Positions 23,496 through 31,154 are shown, counted from the stretch's first letter. The stretch: DNA of 34,908 nt from Rhodocyclaceae bacterium UBA2271 (GCA_002347405.1 DDXB01000069.1:4807-39714); one strand, 5' to 3'. Notes: generated by a model not told the origin, from the letters alone. A program made the numbers and translations.

Positions 23496-24851
23496 CTAGT
23501 CCGCAATAGTCGGCGCTGGCGGGACGGCGTCTCCCGTGGTCCCTGTGCCGGACTTGCTCCCACTCCGCCGCCGGCGCTTTTTCGGGCCGCTGTCGGGTTT
23601 CAGCATGACTTCGCGCTCGGCGTTGCCGGCTTCCTGAAAGGCCAGCCACCAGTCGGCGAGTTCCTGCGGCGCTTCGCCGCTCTTCGCGCGCAGCAGCAAA
23701 AAGTCCCACGCGGCGCGGAAGCGCTGCTGTTCGATGAGGCGGAAGGGTGCGCGACCGCCACGCTTTTCGAAGCGTGGTTGCAGCAGCCAGATATCCTTGA
23801 TGTCGCCGGCAATGCGGCGCGTGATCGCCAGTTTTTCTCCCTGCGTGTCGAGGACCTCATCCATTGCCGTGTGCAGCGCGGGTACCGACGGCTCGCCGTT
23901 TTTCTTGCGCGTCTCCCAGTTGGCCAGCACTTCGTGCCACAACAATGTGGCGAACAGAAAGCCCGGTGAGGTGCGTTTGTCGGCACGGATGCGCGCATCC
24001 GTATCGGCAAGGGCCAGCATGACAAATTTTTCGCCCATCGGTTGTTCGAGAATGACGTCGAGCAATGGCAGCAGACCCTGATGCAGGCCGTCCTCGCGCA
24101 AGCGTTTCACGCATTCGACGGCATGACCGGAAAACAGCAGCTTGAGCATCTCGTCGAACAGGCGTGACGAGGGCACGTTTTCGATCAGCTCGGCCATTTC
24201 GCGGATCGGTGCCTGTACCTGCGGATCGAGGCGCAAGTCGAGCTTGGCGGAAAAACGCATGGCCCGCAGCATGCGTACCGGATCTTCACGGTAACGGGCG
24301 CGCGGGTCGCCGATCATGCGCAGGGTCTTTCTTTGCAGATCGCGCACGCCGTGGTGGTAGTCGAATACCGAGCCGCTGGCCGGGTCGTAATAGAGTGCGT
24401 TGATGGTGAAGTCGCGCCGTGCGGCATCGTCCTCCATGCTGCCCCAGACGTTGTCGCGCAGCACACGGCCGTGCTCGTCCTTCAGGGTATCGGCGTCGTG
24501 GGCGGCGCGGAAGGTCGACACTTCGAGGGTTTCGCCGCCCTGCATGACATGGACGATCTGGAAACGGCGGCCGATGATGCGCGAGCGGCGGAACAGGCGT
24601 CGCACCTGATCGGGAGTGGCATCGGTGGCGACGTCGAAATCCTTCGGCTGCCGGCCGGCGATCAGGTCACGCACCGCGCCGCCGACGACATAGGCGCGAT
24701 GGCCGGCCTGTTGCAGTGTTTCGCAAGTGCGGCGCGCGCCGGGCGAAACGCCTTCGGGGCGAATGCCGTGGCGCTCGGCCGGGATGATTTCGACGGGATG
24801 GGGCGAGGGTTCGCCGCGCTTGAAGATGCGGCGCAGAATCTTGCGGATCAT
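23496..24851 (-). CDS. pcnB: Poly(A) polymerase I
   Basis: A 451-aa class II nucleotidyltransferase that adds 3' poly(A) tails to RNA and so promotes decay. It shows VVGGAVRDLIAGRQPKDFDVATDATP (split here as GGAVRDLIAG and KDFDVATDATP) at ~56-80, ARRDFTINALYYDP and GDPRARYREDPVRMLRA. The C-terminal tail is basic (KKRRRRSGSKSG), as in PcnB rather than CCA-adding enzyme. The last residues, DAVPPAPTIAD, are encoded by a dispersed-motif copy that runs almost to the stop codon. Confidence 0.95.
   Translation of the reverse strand: MIRKILRRIFKRGEPSPHPVEIIPAERHGIRPEGVSPGARRTCETLQQAGHRAYVVGGAVRDLIAGRQPKDFDVATDATPDQVRRLFRRSRIIGRRFQIVHVMQGGETLEVSTFRAAHDADTLKDEHGRVLRDNVWGSMEDDAARRDFTINALYYDPASGSVFDYHHGVRDLQRKTLRMIGDPRARYREDPVRMLRAMRFSAKLDLRLDPQVQAPIREMAELIENVPSSRLFDEMLKLLFSGHAVECVKRLREDGLHQGLLPLLDVILEQPMGEKFVMLALADTDARIRADKRTSPGFLFATLLWHEVLANWETRKKNGEPSVPALHTAMDEVLDTQGEKLAITRRIAGDIKDIWLLQPRFEKRGGRAPFRLIEQQRFRAAWDFLLLRAKSGEAPQELADWWLAFQEAGNAEREVMLKPDSGPKKRRRRSGSKSGTGTTGDAVPPAPTIAD
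23504..23531 (-). repeat. Dispersed PAPTF-motif, copy 6 (pcnB C-terminus)
   Basis: The minus strand reads GACGCCGTCCCGCCAGCGCC then GACTATTG. All 28 bases are identical to 32907-32934 in the DUF3108 gene. It encodes DAVPPAPTI and ends 5 bases before the stop codon. Confidence 0.85.
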
Positions 24852-24962
24852 GGACTATTTTGTTCTTTCAAGAAACACGCCGGGCCGCCCCAAGTGTTTC
24901 TTGCCCCTTGAGGGAGGGGCGCAGTGCAACTGCGACTTCGGGGTGGGCTGGATGGGCGCGAA
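24852..24962 (-). repeat. Cluster of three hairpins between the HAD gene and pcnB
   Basis: Three inverted repeats lie within 65 bp: AAGAAACAC (24870-24878) with GTGTTTCTT (24894-24902); GCCCCT (24903-24908) with AGGGGC (24915-24920); GCAGT (24921-24925) with ACTGC (24929-24933). They break the otherwise overlapping operon and may attenuate or stabilise the transcript, or be a REP-like palindromic element. Confidence 0.6.
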
Positions 24963-25628
24963 TCATACCCGAAGCGACAGAATCGGCCAGCCTTGCTTGC
25001 CGGCATGCGTGCGCAAAGTGTCGTCGGGGTCGACGGCAACAGGAAGGCTCACCTTGGCCAGGAGCGGCAGGTCGTTCAAAGAATCGCTGTAAAAAGTACT
25101 CTGTCCGAAGGCGCCCCACCACAGGCCGAGCGATTCGAGCCAGGCTTCCACCCGTTCGATCTTGCCTTCGCGGAAAGCCGGGGTGCCGCGCGGCGCACCG
25201 GTGAACTGGCCATCCTGGTGGGCGGGGATGGTCGCAACCAGATGGGGAATGCCGAACTCGCGGCAGATCGGGCCGGTGACAAAGCTGTTGGTGGCAGTCA
25301 CGATGGCACACAGGTCGCCGGCCGCGAGATGCTGGTCGACCAGCGCGCGTGCCGCGCCACTGATCTGCGGCAGGATGCGCGTGGCCATGAATTCGGCGTG
25401 CCAGGCATCGAGTTCCGCGCGCGGATGGCGGGCCAGCGGCGCCAGCTGAAACTGCAGGAAGGCATGAATGTCCAGTACGCCGGCCTTGTACTCGTCGTAG
25501 AAAGTCTGATTTTTGGCTTCATGGACCTCGCGGTCGAGTACGCCCTTGGTGATGAGGAATTGTGCCCATTCGAAGTCGGAGTCGCTGCTGAGGAGGGTAT
25601 TGTCCAGATCGAAAAGTGTCAGGTTCAT
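24963..25628 (-). CDS. HAD-IB (SerB-like) hydrolase
   Basis: A 221-aa phosphatase of the haloacid dehalogenase superfamily. Motif I is FDLDNTLL with nucleophile Asp7 (MNLTLFDLDNTLL). A helical cap follows, motif II is IVTATNSFV, and motif III/IV is YSDSLNDLPLL. The fold resembles phosphoserine phosphatase, and homologues in this position are widely annotated only as HAD-IB hydrolases. The substrate is unknown. The start overlaps the hda stop as ATGA. Confidence 0.9.
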   Translation of the reverse strand: MNLTLFDLDNTLLSSDSDFEWAQFLITKGVLDREVHEAKNQTFYDEYKAGVLDIHAFLQFQLAPLARHPRAELDAWHAEFMATRILPQISGAARALVDQHLAAGDLCAIVTATNSFVTGPICREFGIPHLVATIPAHQDGQFTGAPRGTPAFREGKIERVEAWLESLGLWWGAFGQSTFYSDSLNDLPLLAKVSLPVAVDPDDTLRTHAGKQGWPILSLRV

Positions 25629-26350
25629 TGGTCGTCCAGGTTTTCTTGTTTGAGTTCGAGGCTGCCGGAGTCGTCGTCGGCAACCAGCTTCAGTTGCATG
25701 GCTTCCTTCAGGAGCGACAGCGACGCGTGGCGCTGGCGCTCCAGCGTGGCGCGGTCCAGATGATCCAGCACCGCCATCAGCGAAGGCAGGTCGCGCCGGC
25801 CATGCGAGAGCAGGTAGCGTACCAGACCGTCCTCGACGCGCAGGCCGCGTTCCAGGGCATGGCGTCGCAGGGCAGCGGCCTTCTGTTCGTCGTTGAGCGT
25901 TTTGACCTCATAGATCAGCGCCTGGCCGATGCGCGTGCGCAGATCTTCGCGCAGTTGCAGTTGCAAAGGCGGGCAGCTACCGGTGAGCAGGAGGCCGAGG
26001 CCGAGCATGCGCGCGGTATTGAAAATGCGAAACAGGGCGATCTGCGCCGCCGCGTCGAGGCTGTCGACGTTGTCTACGATCAACAGACCACCAAGCGGCG
26101 CGGAAAACTCAGCCGCTGCCGCCGTACCTGACAGCAGCAGGGCCGGTCGGCGGCGCAGGGCAAGTGCTGCCACCGCCGCCAGCAGGTGACTCTTGCCGCA
26201 ACCTTCCGGTCCCCAGAGATAGAGGGCATCAAAGCAGCCGGAAGCTGCCAGCGTACGCAGCCGCGCCAGCAGTTCCTGGTTTTCACCGACGATGAAATTA
26301 TCGAGACTGGGCGCCTGGGTCGGCTGGAGGTCGAGGAGGAGTTGGGTCAA
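25625..26350 (-). CDS. hda: DnaA regulatory inactivator Hda
   Basis: A 241-aa DnaA-paralogous AAA+ protein. Bound to the replication clamp, it triggers ATP hydrolysis by DnaA (RIDA) and prevents re-initiation. The N-terminus TQLLLDLQP matches the clamp-binding QLxLxL pattern. Walker A is GPEGCGKSH, Walker B is LLIVDNVD, and sensor II lies in HGRRDLPSL. The start codon is TTG (26350), chosen because the clamp motif begins there and no ATG is nearby. A 15-codon ORF upstream ends on this start. It is divergent from purM. Confidence 0.92.
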   Translation of the reverse strand: MTQLLLDLQPTQAPSLDNFIVGENQELLARLRTLAASGCFDALYLWGPEGCGKSHLLAAVAALALRRRPALLLSGTAAAAEFSAPLGGLLIVDNVDSLDAAAQIALFRIFNTARMLGLGLLLTGSCPPLQLQLREDLRTRIGQALIYEVKTLNDEQKAAALRRHALERGLRVEDGLVRYLLSHGRRDLPSLMAVLDHLDRATLERQRHASLSLLKEAMQLKLVADDDSGSLELKQENLDDQ

Positions 26351-26394
26351 GGTCTCTGCGGGCTGATTTCAGTAAACTTCGCGGTAAAATCCAT
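26347..26394 (-). CDS. 15-aa upstream ORF overlapping the hda start
   Basis: ATG at 26394, preceded by purine-rich GAAAGAAGAC, opens a 16-codon frame (MDFTAKFTEISPQRP). Its TGA overlaps the TTG start of hda as TTGA. This arrangement would let ribosomes finishing the short ORF re-initiate at the weak TTG. It is a candidate leader peptide; no homology information is available. Confidence 0.4.
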   Translation of the reverse strand: MDFTAKFTEISPQRP

Positions 26395-26456
26395 GTCTTC
26401 TTTCGCGGCAGACGCAATTATCGTCGCAAATCCATCTTTATAACCCGGCCTTGCCC

Positions 26457-27497
26457 ATGAAACCCTCCTCCAGCCCCATGACTTACCGCGATGCCGGGGT
26501 CGATATCGATGCCGGCGACGCGCTGGTTGAACGCATCAAGCCCGCCGCGAAACGTACCATGCGTCCGGAAGTACTTGGTGGTATCGGTGGTTTCGGCGCG
26601 TTGTTCGAGATCTCGAAAAAATATCGCGAACCGGTGCTGGTCTCGGGTACCGATGGCGTCGGTACCAAGCTCAGGCTGGCATTCCAGTTGAACCGTCATG
26701 ACAGCATTGGTCAGGACCTGGTGGCGATGAGTGTCAATGACATTCTTGTGCAGGGCGCCGAGCCGCTGTTCTTCCTCGACTATTTCGCCTGCGGCAAGCT
26801 TGACGTGGGCACGGCCGCGACGGTCGTCGAAGGCATCGCGAAGGGCTGCGAACTCGCGGGTTGCGCACTGATCGGCGGCGAAACGGCCGAGATGCCCGAC
26901 ATGTATCCGGCCGGCGAATACGACCTGGCCGGCTTTGCGGTCGGCGCGGTCGAAAAGGCCAATATCATCGACGGCAAGTCGATCATGGCGGGTGACGCGG
27001 TGCTGGGCTTGGCGTCATCAGGTGCGCACTCAAATGGCTATTCGCTGATCCGCCGCATCGTCGAGCGTGCCCAGCCCGATCTGGCCGCCGATTTTCATGG
27101 CCAGTCGTTTGCCGATGCGCTGATTGCGCCGACGCGCATCTACGTCAAGTCATTGCTCAAGCTGATGGAAGCGCTGCCGGTCAAGGGCCTGGCACACATC
27201 ACCGGTGGTGGGTTGACCGGCAACGTGCCGCGCATCCTGCCCGACAATGTCACTGCCGTGCTCGACCAGGCCGCCTGGCCACTGCCGCCGCTGTTCCAGT
27301 GGCTGCAGCGTGAAGGCAGCGTCGCCGACGACGAGATGCATCGCGTCTTCAACTGCGGCATCGGCATGGTGGTCGTGGTGGCTGCCGCCGATGCCGTGCG
27401 GGCGAGAGAACTGCTGACCGCGGCTGGCGAAACGGTTTATGCAATTGGCCGGATCGAGGTGCGGCAGGTTGGCCAGGAACAGACAATCATTCGTTAG
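26457..27497 (+). CDS. purM: Phosphoribosylformylglycinamidine cyclo-ligase
   Basis: A 346-aa AIR synthetase that closes the imidazole ring with ATP in purine synthesis. It shows TYRDAGVDIDAGDALV (8-23), the ATP-site SGTDGVGTKLRLA, QGAEPLFFLDYFACG, LIGGETAEMPDMY and HITGGGLTGNVPRI. ATG at 26457 is preferred; TTG at 26451 and ATG at 26478 are alternatives, and no clear ribosome site decides. It is monocistronic and convergent with ycgR, 38 bp away. Confidence 0.96.
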   Translation: MKPSSSPMTYRDAGVDIDAGDALVERIKPAAKRTMRPEVLGGIGGFGALFEISKKYREPVLVSGTDGVGTKLRLAFQLNRHDSIGQDLVAMSVNDILVQGAEPLFFLDYFACGKLDVGTAATVVEGIAKGCELAGCALIGGETAEMPDMYPAGEYDLAGFAVGAVEKANIIDGKSIMAGDAVLGLASSGAHSNGYSLIRRIVERAQPDLAADFHGQSFADALIAPTRIYVKSLLKLMEALPVKGLAHITGGGLTGNVPRILPDNVTAVLDQAAWPLPPLFQWLQREGSVADDEMHRVFNCGIGMVVVVAAADAVRARELLTAAGETVYAIGRIEVRQVGQEQTIIR

Positions 27498-27525
27498 CGT
27501 GAAAGTCGGCGTAGCGTTTGCGCCG
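27487..27525 (-). repeat. Segment shared by the purM 3' end and the rmlB leader
   Basis: The minus strand reads CAAACGCTACG, then CTTTCACGCTAAC and GAATG. The rmlB leader (12635-12672) reads CAAACGCTACG, then CTTTCACGTTAAC and CAATG at the same spacing. It includes the exact motif core AAAGTCGGCG on the plus strand (27502-27511). Confidence 0.55.
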
Positions 27526-27535
27526 GGCCAGGAAG

Positions 27536-28273
27536 TTAACCGCCGAGTCTGGCGCGCTCCTCGCGTTGCACGTTGGTGATGAAGCGCTGCAACTGGGTTT
27601 CCATGGCGTGACTCAGGTTGAGGAAGTGGCAGCCGATGCGGTCGGAAGTCTTGCCGCCACGTTGCACTGAATTCCTGTTCCTGACTTCCAGGGAAACGTC
27701 GAGGGTGCCGACCCCCTTGAGCTCGATCTGGGCGCGCTGCAGGACCTGGCCAATTTCGTAGGCCAACTGGCCACCGGACAACTCGGCGGCAATTCCGCCG
27801 ATGCTGATATCCATTACCGTGAGCTGCAGCGCCGGACTGTCCCCCTGCTGGATGATGCAAGCAGGGCGCCGTGTCATGGGCAGTACCAGGCGGAAAAATT
27901 CGCGCCGCTGCAGGCGGGTGTAATAGTCAGGCACGCGAGTGGCGAAGGCGCGGCGTTTCTTGTAGATGGTTTCGTAGACCATCCCGCACATGAACTGGTT
28001 TTTCACGCCCAGGGGTGCGCAGACAAAGAAATTGCGCTCGCTTTGCATGAGCTTGCGGTTGGTTGTTTCGCTGCCGCCCCAGTCGAAAATCAGCATGTTT
28101 TCGGCTTCGCTAACATGGAGCAGCATCGTCAGCACGGTTTCCTTGCCCTCGTTGAAGGACACGCTGATCCGCTCGCCGTCATTGATCAGCTGGTGCAGGT
28201 AGAACAGGACTTCACGCCGGTTCTTGGTGGTGAACCTTTCCAGTTCGTCTGCGTTGATGGTCTGGGTGTTCAT
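27536..28273 (-). CDS. ycgR: YcgR-type PilZ c-di-GMP receptor (flagellar brake protein)
   Basis: A 245-aa protein. The N-terminal PilZN/YcgR domain is at ~10-115. The PilZ domain at ~120-235 has the c-di-GMP-binding motifs RREFFR (RxxxR in RLQRREFFRLVLP) and DISIGG (DxSxxG). Such proteins slow flagellar motors or adjust secretion when c-di-GMP is high. The start at 28273 overlaps the miaA stop by ATGA and gives the expected length; upstream frame is miaA shadow. A cyclase that could feed it lies at 12805-14589. Confidence 0.85.
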   Translation of the reverse strand: MNTQTINADELERFTTKNRREVLFYLHQLINDGERISVSFNEGKETVLTMLLHVSEAENMLIFDWGGSETTNRKLMQSERNFFVCAPLGVKNQFMCGMVYETIYKKRRAFATRVPDYYTRLQRREFFRLVLPMTRRPACIIQQGDSPALQLTVMDISIGGIAAELSGGQLAYEIGQVLQRAQIELKGVGTLDVSLEVRNRNSVQRGGKTSDRIGCHFLNLSHAMETQLQRFITNVQREERARLGG

Positions 28274-29229
28274 GCCGGAGTTGTCGCAACGCGAGCCAGA
28301 TGCTGATCTACAAGGTGCAGCATTTTCGCAGCAGTCGCGGATTCTGCCAAATCCATTTCGTGATCGAGGGCGCCGGATTCGCGCAATGCCCGCAACCAGG
28401 TGATCTGGCGCTTGGCGAACTGGCGCGTGGCGATGATGCCGCGCTCGCGCAATGCCGCTGCCGGCAGTTGCCCTTCCAGTACTTCCCAGACCTGACGATA
28501 CCCCACGCAACGCATCGCAGGAAGGTCGGCGCCGAGACGATATTTTTGTCGCAAGGCCATGACTTCATCGACCAGGCCAGCGTCCAGCATGGCGTCAAAG
28601 CGGGTGGCAATGCGTTCGTGCAGCACTTTGCGTTCCGGTGCGGCAAGGGCGAGTGTCAGCAGGCGATAGGGCAGGGTAGCCGGGGGCTGGTGCGCAAAGA
28701 AATCGGCCAGCGGTTGGCCGGTAATGCGTAGTACTTCCAGCGCCCGCTGAATGCGTTGGGCATCGGTCGGGGCCAGTCGCGCCGCCGTGACGGGATCAAG
28801 GCGTGCCAGCTCGGCATGCAGGGCCGGCCAGCCTTGTGCGGCAGCTGCGGCGTCGATGGCTGCGCGCAGTTCGGGATCAGCCTGTGGCAGATCCGCCAGG
28901 CCACCAATCAGCGCCTTGAAATAGAGCATGGTGCCGCCGACCAGGAGCGGCACGTGGCCGCGCGCGGTAATTTCCGCCATGACCCCAAGCGCATCGGTAC
29001 GGAACCGTGCAGCCGAGTAACGCTGTTCCGGCGTGATGAGATCGATCAGGTGATGCGGAAAGCGGGCGAGTGTTTCCCGGTCGGGCTTGGCCGTGCCGAT
29101 GTCCATGTCGATGAACACCTGTGCCGAATCGAGGCTGACGATTTCGACGGGAAAGCGTGCGGCGATGGCGAGTGCCAGATCCGTCTTGCCGCCGGCGGTC
29201 GGGCCAAGGATTGCCAGCGCTGCTGGCAT
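28270..29229 (-). CDS. miaA: tRNA dimethylallyltransferase
   Basis: A 319-aa enzyme that puts an isopentenyl group on A37 of tRNAs reading UNN codons. It shows AILGPTAGGKTDLAL (P-loop, 6-20), SLDSAQVFIDMDIGTAKP, LVGGTMLYFKAL and AMRCVGYRQVWE. The start MPAALAIL (29229) matches the family. However, an ATG at 29406 that overlaps the mutL stop (ATGA) is in frame and open all the way. If used it would add 59 residues encoded by the repeat element at 29237-29378. MiaA and MutL are adjacent in many proteobacteria. Confidence 0.94.
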   Translation of the reverse strand: MPAALAILGPTAGGKTDLALAIAARFPVEIVSLDSAQVFIDMDIGTAKPDRETLARFPHHLIDLITPEQRYSAARFRTDALGVMAEITARGHVPLLVGGTMLYFKALIGGLADLPQADPELRAAIDAAAAAQGWPALHAELARLDPVTAARLAPTDAQRIQRALEVLRITGQPLADFFAHQPPATLPYRLLTLALAAPERKVLHERIATRFDAMLDAGLVDEVMALRQKYRLGADLPAMRCVGYRQVWEVLEGQLPAAALRERGIIATRQFAKRQITWLRALRESGALDHEMDLAESATAAKMLHLVDQHLARVATTPA

Positions 29230-29236
29230 ATTGCCC

Positions 29237-29378
29237 GCCCCTCCCGACCTCCCCGCGCGGGGAGGTGACTGTAGCTCGCCACGCGCGTCTATTACGGGGT
29301 GCTCCGTTCCGGCTTTCGCGCGGGTTGCGCCTGGCGGCGCGTGGCGCGTTTGCTCGGGGTGGCCCTTGGCCAACGCTG
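29237..29378 (+). repeat. Dispersed ~140-bp element, copy B
   Basis: This lies between mutL and miaA. It starts with a perfect 18-bp palindrome (CCTCCCCGC/GCGGGGAGG, 29248-29265). It goes on with AGCTCGCCACGC, the 13-mer GTCTATTACGGGG, GCGGGTTGCGCCTGG, and TTTGCTCGGGGTGGCCCTT followed by AACGCT. It matches the minus strand of 12655-12800 in block order and spacing. The orientation relative to transcription is opposite in the two copies. Confidence 0.75.
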
Positions 29379-29402
29379 CTGCATGAGTGCTGGTATGGTG
29401 TT

Positions 29403-31154
29403 TCATCGGCCGCGCATGAACAGCCGGTCGAGTTCGCTGATCGACAGTTGCACCCAGGTGGGCCGACCGTGATTGCACTGGTCGGCGCGCTCGGTGGTTT
29501 CCATCTGGCGCAGCAAGGCATTCATTTCCGGGACGCTCAGGCTGCGATGGGCGCGCACGGCGCCGTGGCAGGCCATGGTGCCGAGCAATTCGTTGCGACG
29601 GGTTTCGATGACGCGGCTGGCGGGTTGCTCGGCCAGGTCGGCGAGCAGGGCGCGCGCCAGCGCCACGATGTCGCCGCCGGACAGCAGAACGGGGACGGCG
29701 CGCACGGCAAGTTGTTGCGGTCCGGCCGGGGCGATGGCGAAGCCGAGGGTGGTGAGTGTGTCGGCATGCGCTTCCGCGCTGGCGAATTCGCCAGCGCTGG
29801 CCGCAAACAGCACGGGTACCAGCAACTGTTGCACCTCGGTCTGGCTGTCAGCACCGGTCTTGAGGCGTTCATAGAGGATGCGTTCATGCGCGGCATGCAT
29901 GTCGACGAGCACGAGGCCCTGGGTGTTCTGGGCCAGGATGTAGATGCCGTGTAACTGGGCGAGGGCATAGCCGAGCGGGTGTTGGGTGGCAGCGAAAGTC
30001 GGCGCTGATGGGATGGCGTCGGTAAATGCCTGGCTGACAAACTCCAGATAGGCTGCGGCAGTGGGTTCGTGTAACGCGAAGCTGGTTTGCTGCGGTGGCG
30101 CAAAAGTCGGCGTGATCGGAGGAAATCCCCGTGGGACTGGCGGTACGCCACTCGCGGCTGCATGCGCCGCTGCCAGCGGCGCGGCGAGAACCCGCTGCAC
30201 GGCATGAAAGACGAACTGATGGACGCCGCGCGCATCGCGAAAACGTACTTCGGTCTTGGCGGGATGCACATTGACATCGACCGCCGCCGGATCGAGTTCG
30301 AGAAACAGCACATAGGCCGGGTGGTGCGCGCCATGCAGCACGTCGGCATAGGCCTGGCGCGCCGCATGGACCAGCAGCTTGTCGCGCACGAAGCGGCCAT
30401 TGACGTAGAAATATTGCTCGGCGCGCGACGACCTGGCATAGGCGGGCAGAGCGGCGTAGCCGGCAAGCCGCAGGGGTCCAGCGGTGGCGTCCACGCTGCG
30501 CGCCTGGGCGAGAAATTCTTCGCCGAGCAGGTCGCGGGCGCGGCGTGCAAAGTCGGCGCTGGCGAGACGGCGCTTCAACTGCCCGTTATGCGTCAGGGTG
30601 AATTCAACGTCCGGTCGCACCTGCGCCATGCGCGTCAGCACATCGTCACAGTGGGAAAACTCGGTGGCGGTGGTCTTGAGGAATTTGCGCCGCGCCGGGG
30701 TATTGAAGTAGAGGTCGGCGACAACGATCACCGTGCCTGCGGACAGCGCGGCAGGCGCAACTGCTGCGGCGTTGCCGGCATCCAGTTGCCAGGCATGCGG
30801 TGCCTCAGGCGTGCGGCTGGTGATCGCAACGCGCGCCACGGCGGTGATCGAAGCCAGCGCCTCGCCGCGGAAACCGTAGCTCGCCACGCGCTCGAGGTCG
30901 GCAAGGCTGGCGATCTTGCTGGTGGCGTGTCGTGCCAGCGCCAGCGGCAGGTCTTCGCGCGGAATGCCGCCGCCGTCATCGGCGACGCGGATCAGCTTGA
31001 CGCCGCCTTCTTCAAGCTGCACGTCGATTTTCGTCGCACCGGCATCGAGGCTGTTTTCGATCAATTCCTTCAACACCGAGGCCGGCCGTTCGACCACCTC
31101 GCCAGCAGCGATCTGGCTGATCAGGAGGTCGGGCAGGGGCTGGATGCGCGGCAT
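29403..31154 (-). CDS. mutL: DNA mismatch repair protein MutL
   Basis: A 583-aa GHKL ATPase that links MutS to strand excision. N-terminal motifs are IAAGEVVERPASVLKELIEN (~10-29), DDGGGIPRED (~58-67), HATSKI and GFRGEALASI. A disordered Pro/Ala-rich linker spans ~320-400. The C-terminal dimerisation domain (LGYALAQLHGIYILAQ ... VDMHAAHERILYERLK) ends CNHGRPTWV. The C-terminal domain carries the usual CxHGRP element of the endonuclease family; a DQHAxxE-type metal motif appears as DMHAAHERI. Three dispersed-motif matches lie inside this gene. Confidence 0.96.
   Translation of the reverse strand: MPRIQPLPDLLISQIAAGEVVERPASVLKELIENSLDAGATKIDVQLEEGGVKLIRVADDGGGIPREDLPLALARHATSKIASLADLERVASYGFRGEALASITAVARVAITSRTPEAPHAWQLDAGNAAAVAPAALSAGTVIVVADLYFNTPARRKFLKTTATEFSHCDDVLTRMAQVRPDVEFTLTHNGQLKRRLASADFARRARDLLGEEFLAQARSVDATAGPLRLAGYAALPAYARSSRAEQYFYVNGRFVRDKLLVHAARQAYADVLHGAHHPAYVLFLELDPAAVDVNVHPAKTEVRFRDARGVHQFVFHAVQRVLAAPLAAAHAAASGVPPVPRGFPPITPTFAPPQQTSFALHEPTAAAYLEFVSQAFTDAIPSAPTFAATQHPLGYALAQLHGIYILAQNTQGLVLVDMHAAHERILYERLKTGADSQTEVQQLLVPVLFAASAGEFASAEAHADTLTTLGFAIAPAGPQQLAVRAVPVLLSGGDIVALARALLADLAEQPASRVIETRRNELLGTMACHGAVRAHRSLSVPEMNALLRQMETTERADQCNHGRPTWVQLSISELDRLFMRGR
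29995..30020 (-). repeat. Dispersed PAPTF-motif, copy 7 (mutL linker)
   Basis: The plus strand reads AAAGTCGGCGCTGATGGGAT then GGCGTC, three differences from consensus. The minus strand encodes DAIPSAPTFAA in the MutL interdomain linker. Confidence 0.7.
30101..30120 (-). repeat. Dispersed PAPTF-motif, copy 8 (partial, mutL linker)
   Basis: Exact core AAAGTCGGCG (30103-30112), then TGATCGGA in place of CTGGCGGGA. It encodes ITPTFAPP. A second degenerate stretch nearby (30131-30150) encodes GVPPVPR. Confidence 0.5.
30549..30573 (-). repeat. Dispersed PAPTF-motif, copy 9 (mutL N-terminal region)
   Basis: The plus strand reads AAAGTCGGCGCTGGCGAGAC then GGCGC, one or two differences from consensus. 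The minus strand encodes RRLASADFARR, so the ASADF frame is used here while copies 7 and 8 in the same gene use PAPTF/TPTF. Confidence 0.65.

Noticed and set aside
28501..28530. Further motif copies at 28521 (miaA), 10290 (rmlC), 16640 (kinase) and 19760 (rho)
   Set aside because: Matches are short or weak and are explained by conserved residues of the host proteins, such as GADLPAM in MiaA and the P-loop of Rho.
29157..29954. Plus-strand frame through repeat copy B giving residues similar to a frame in copy A (AFARGGP)
   Set aside because: The similarity comes from the DNA repeat; the frame runs antisense into mutL and has no ribosome site, so it is not called as a gene.
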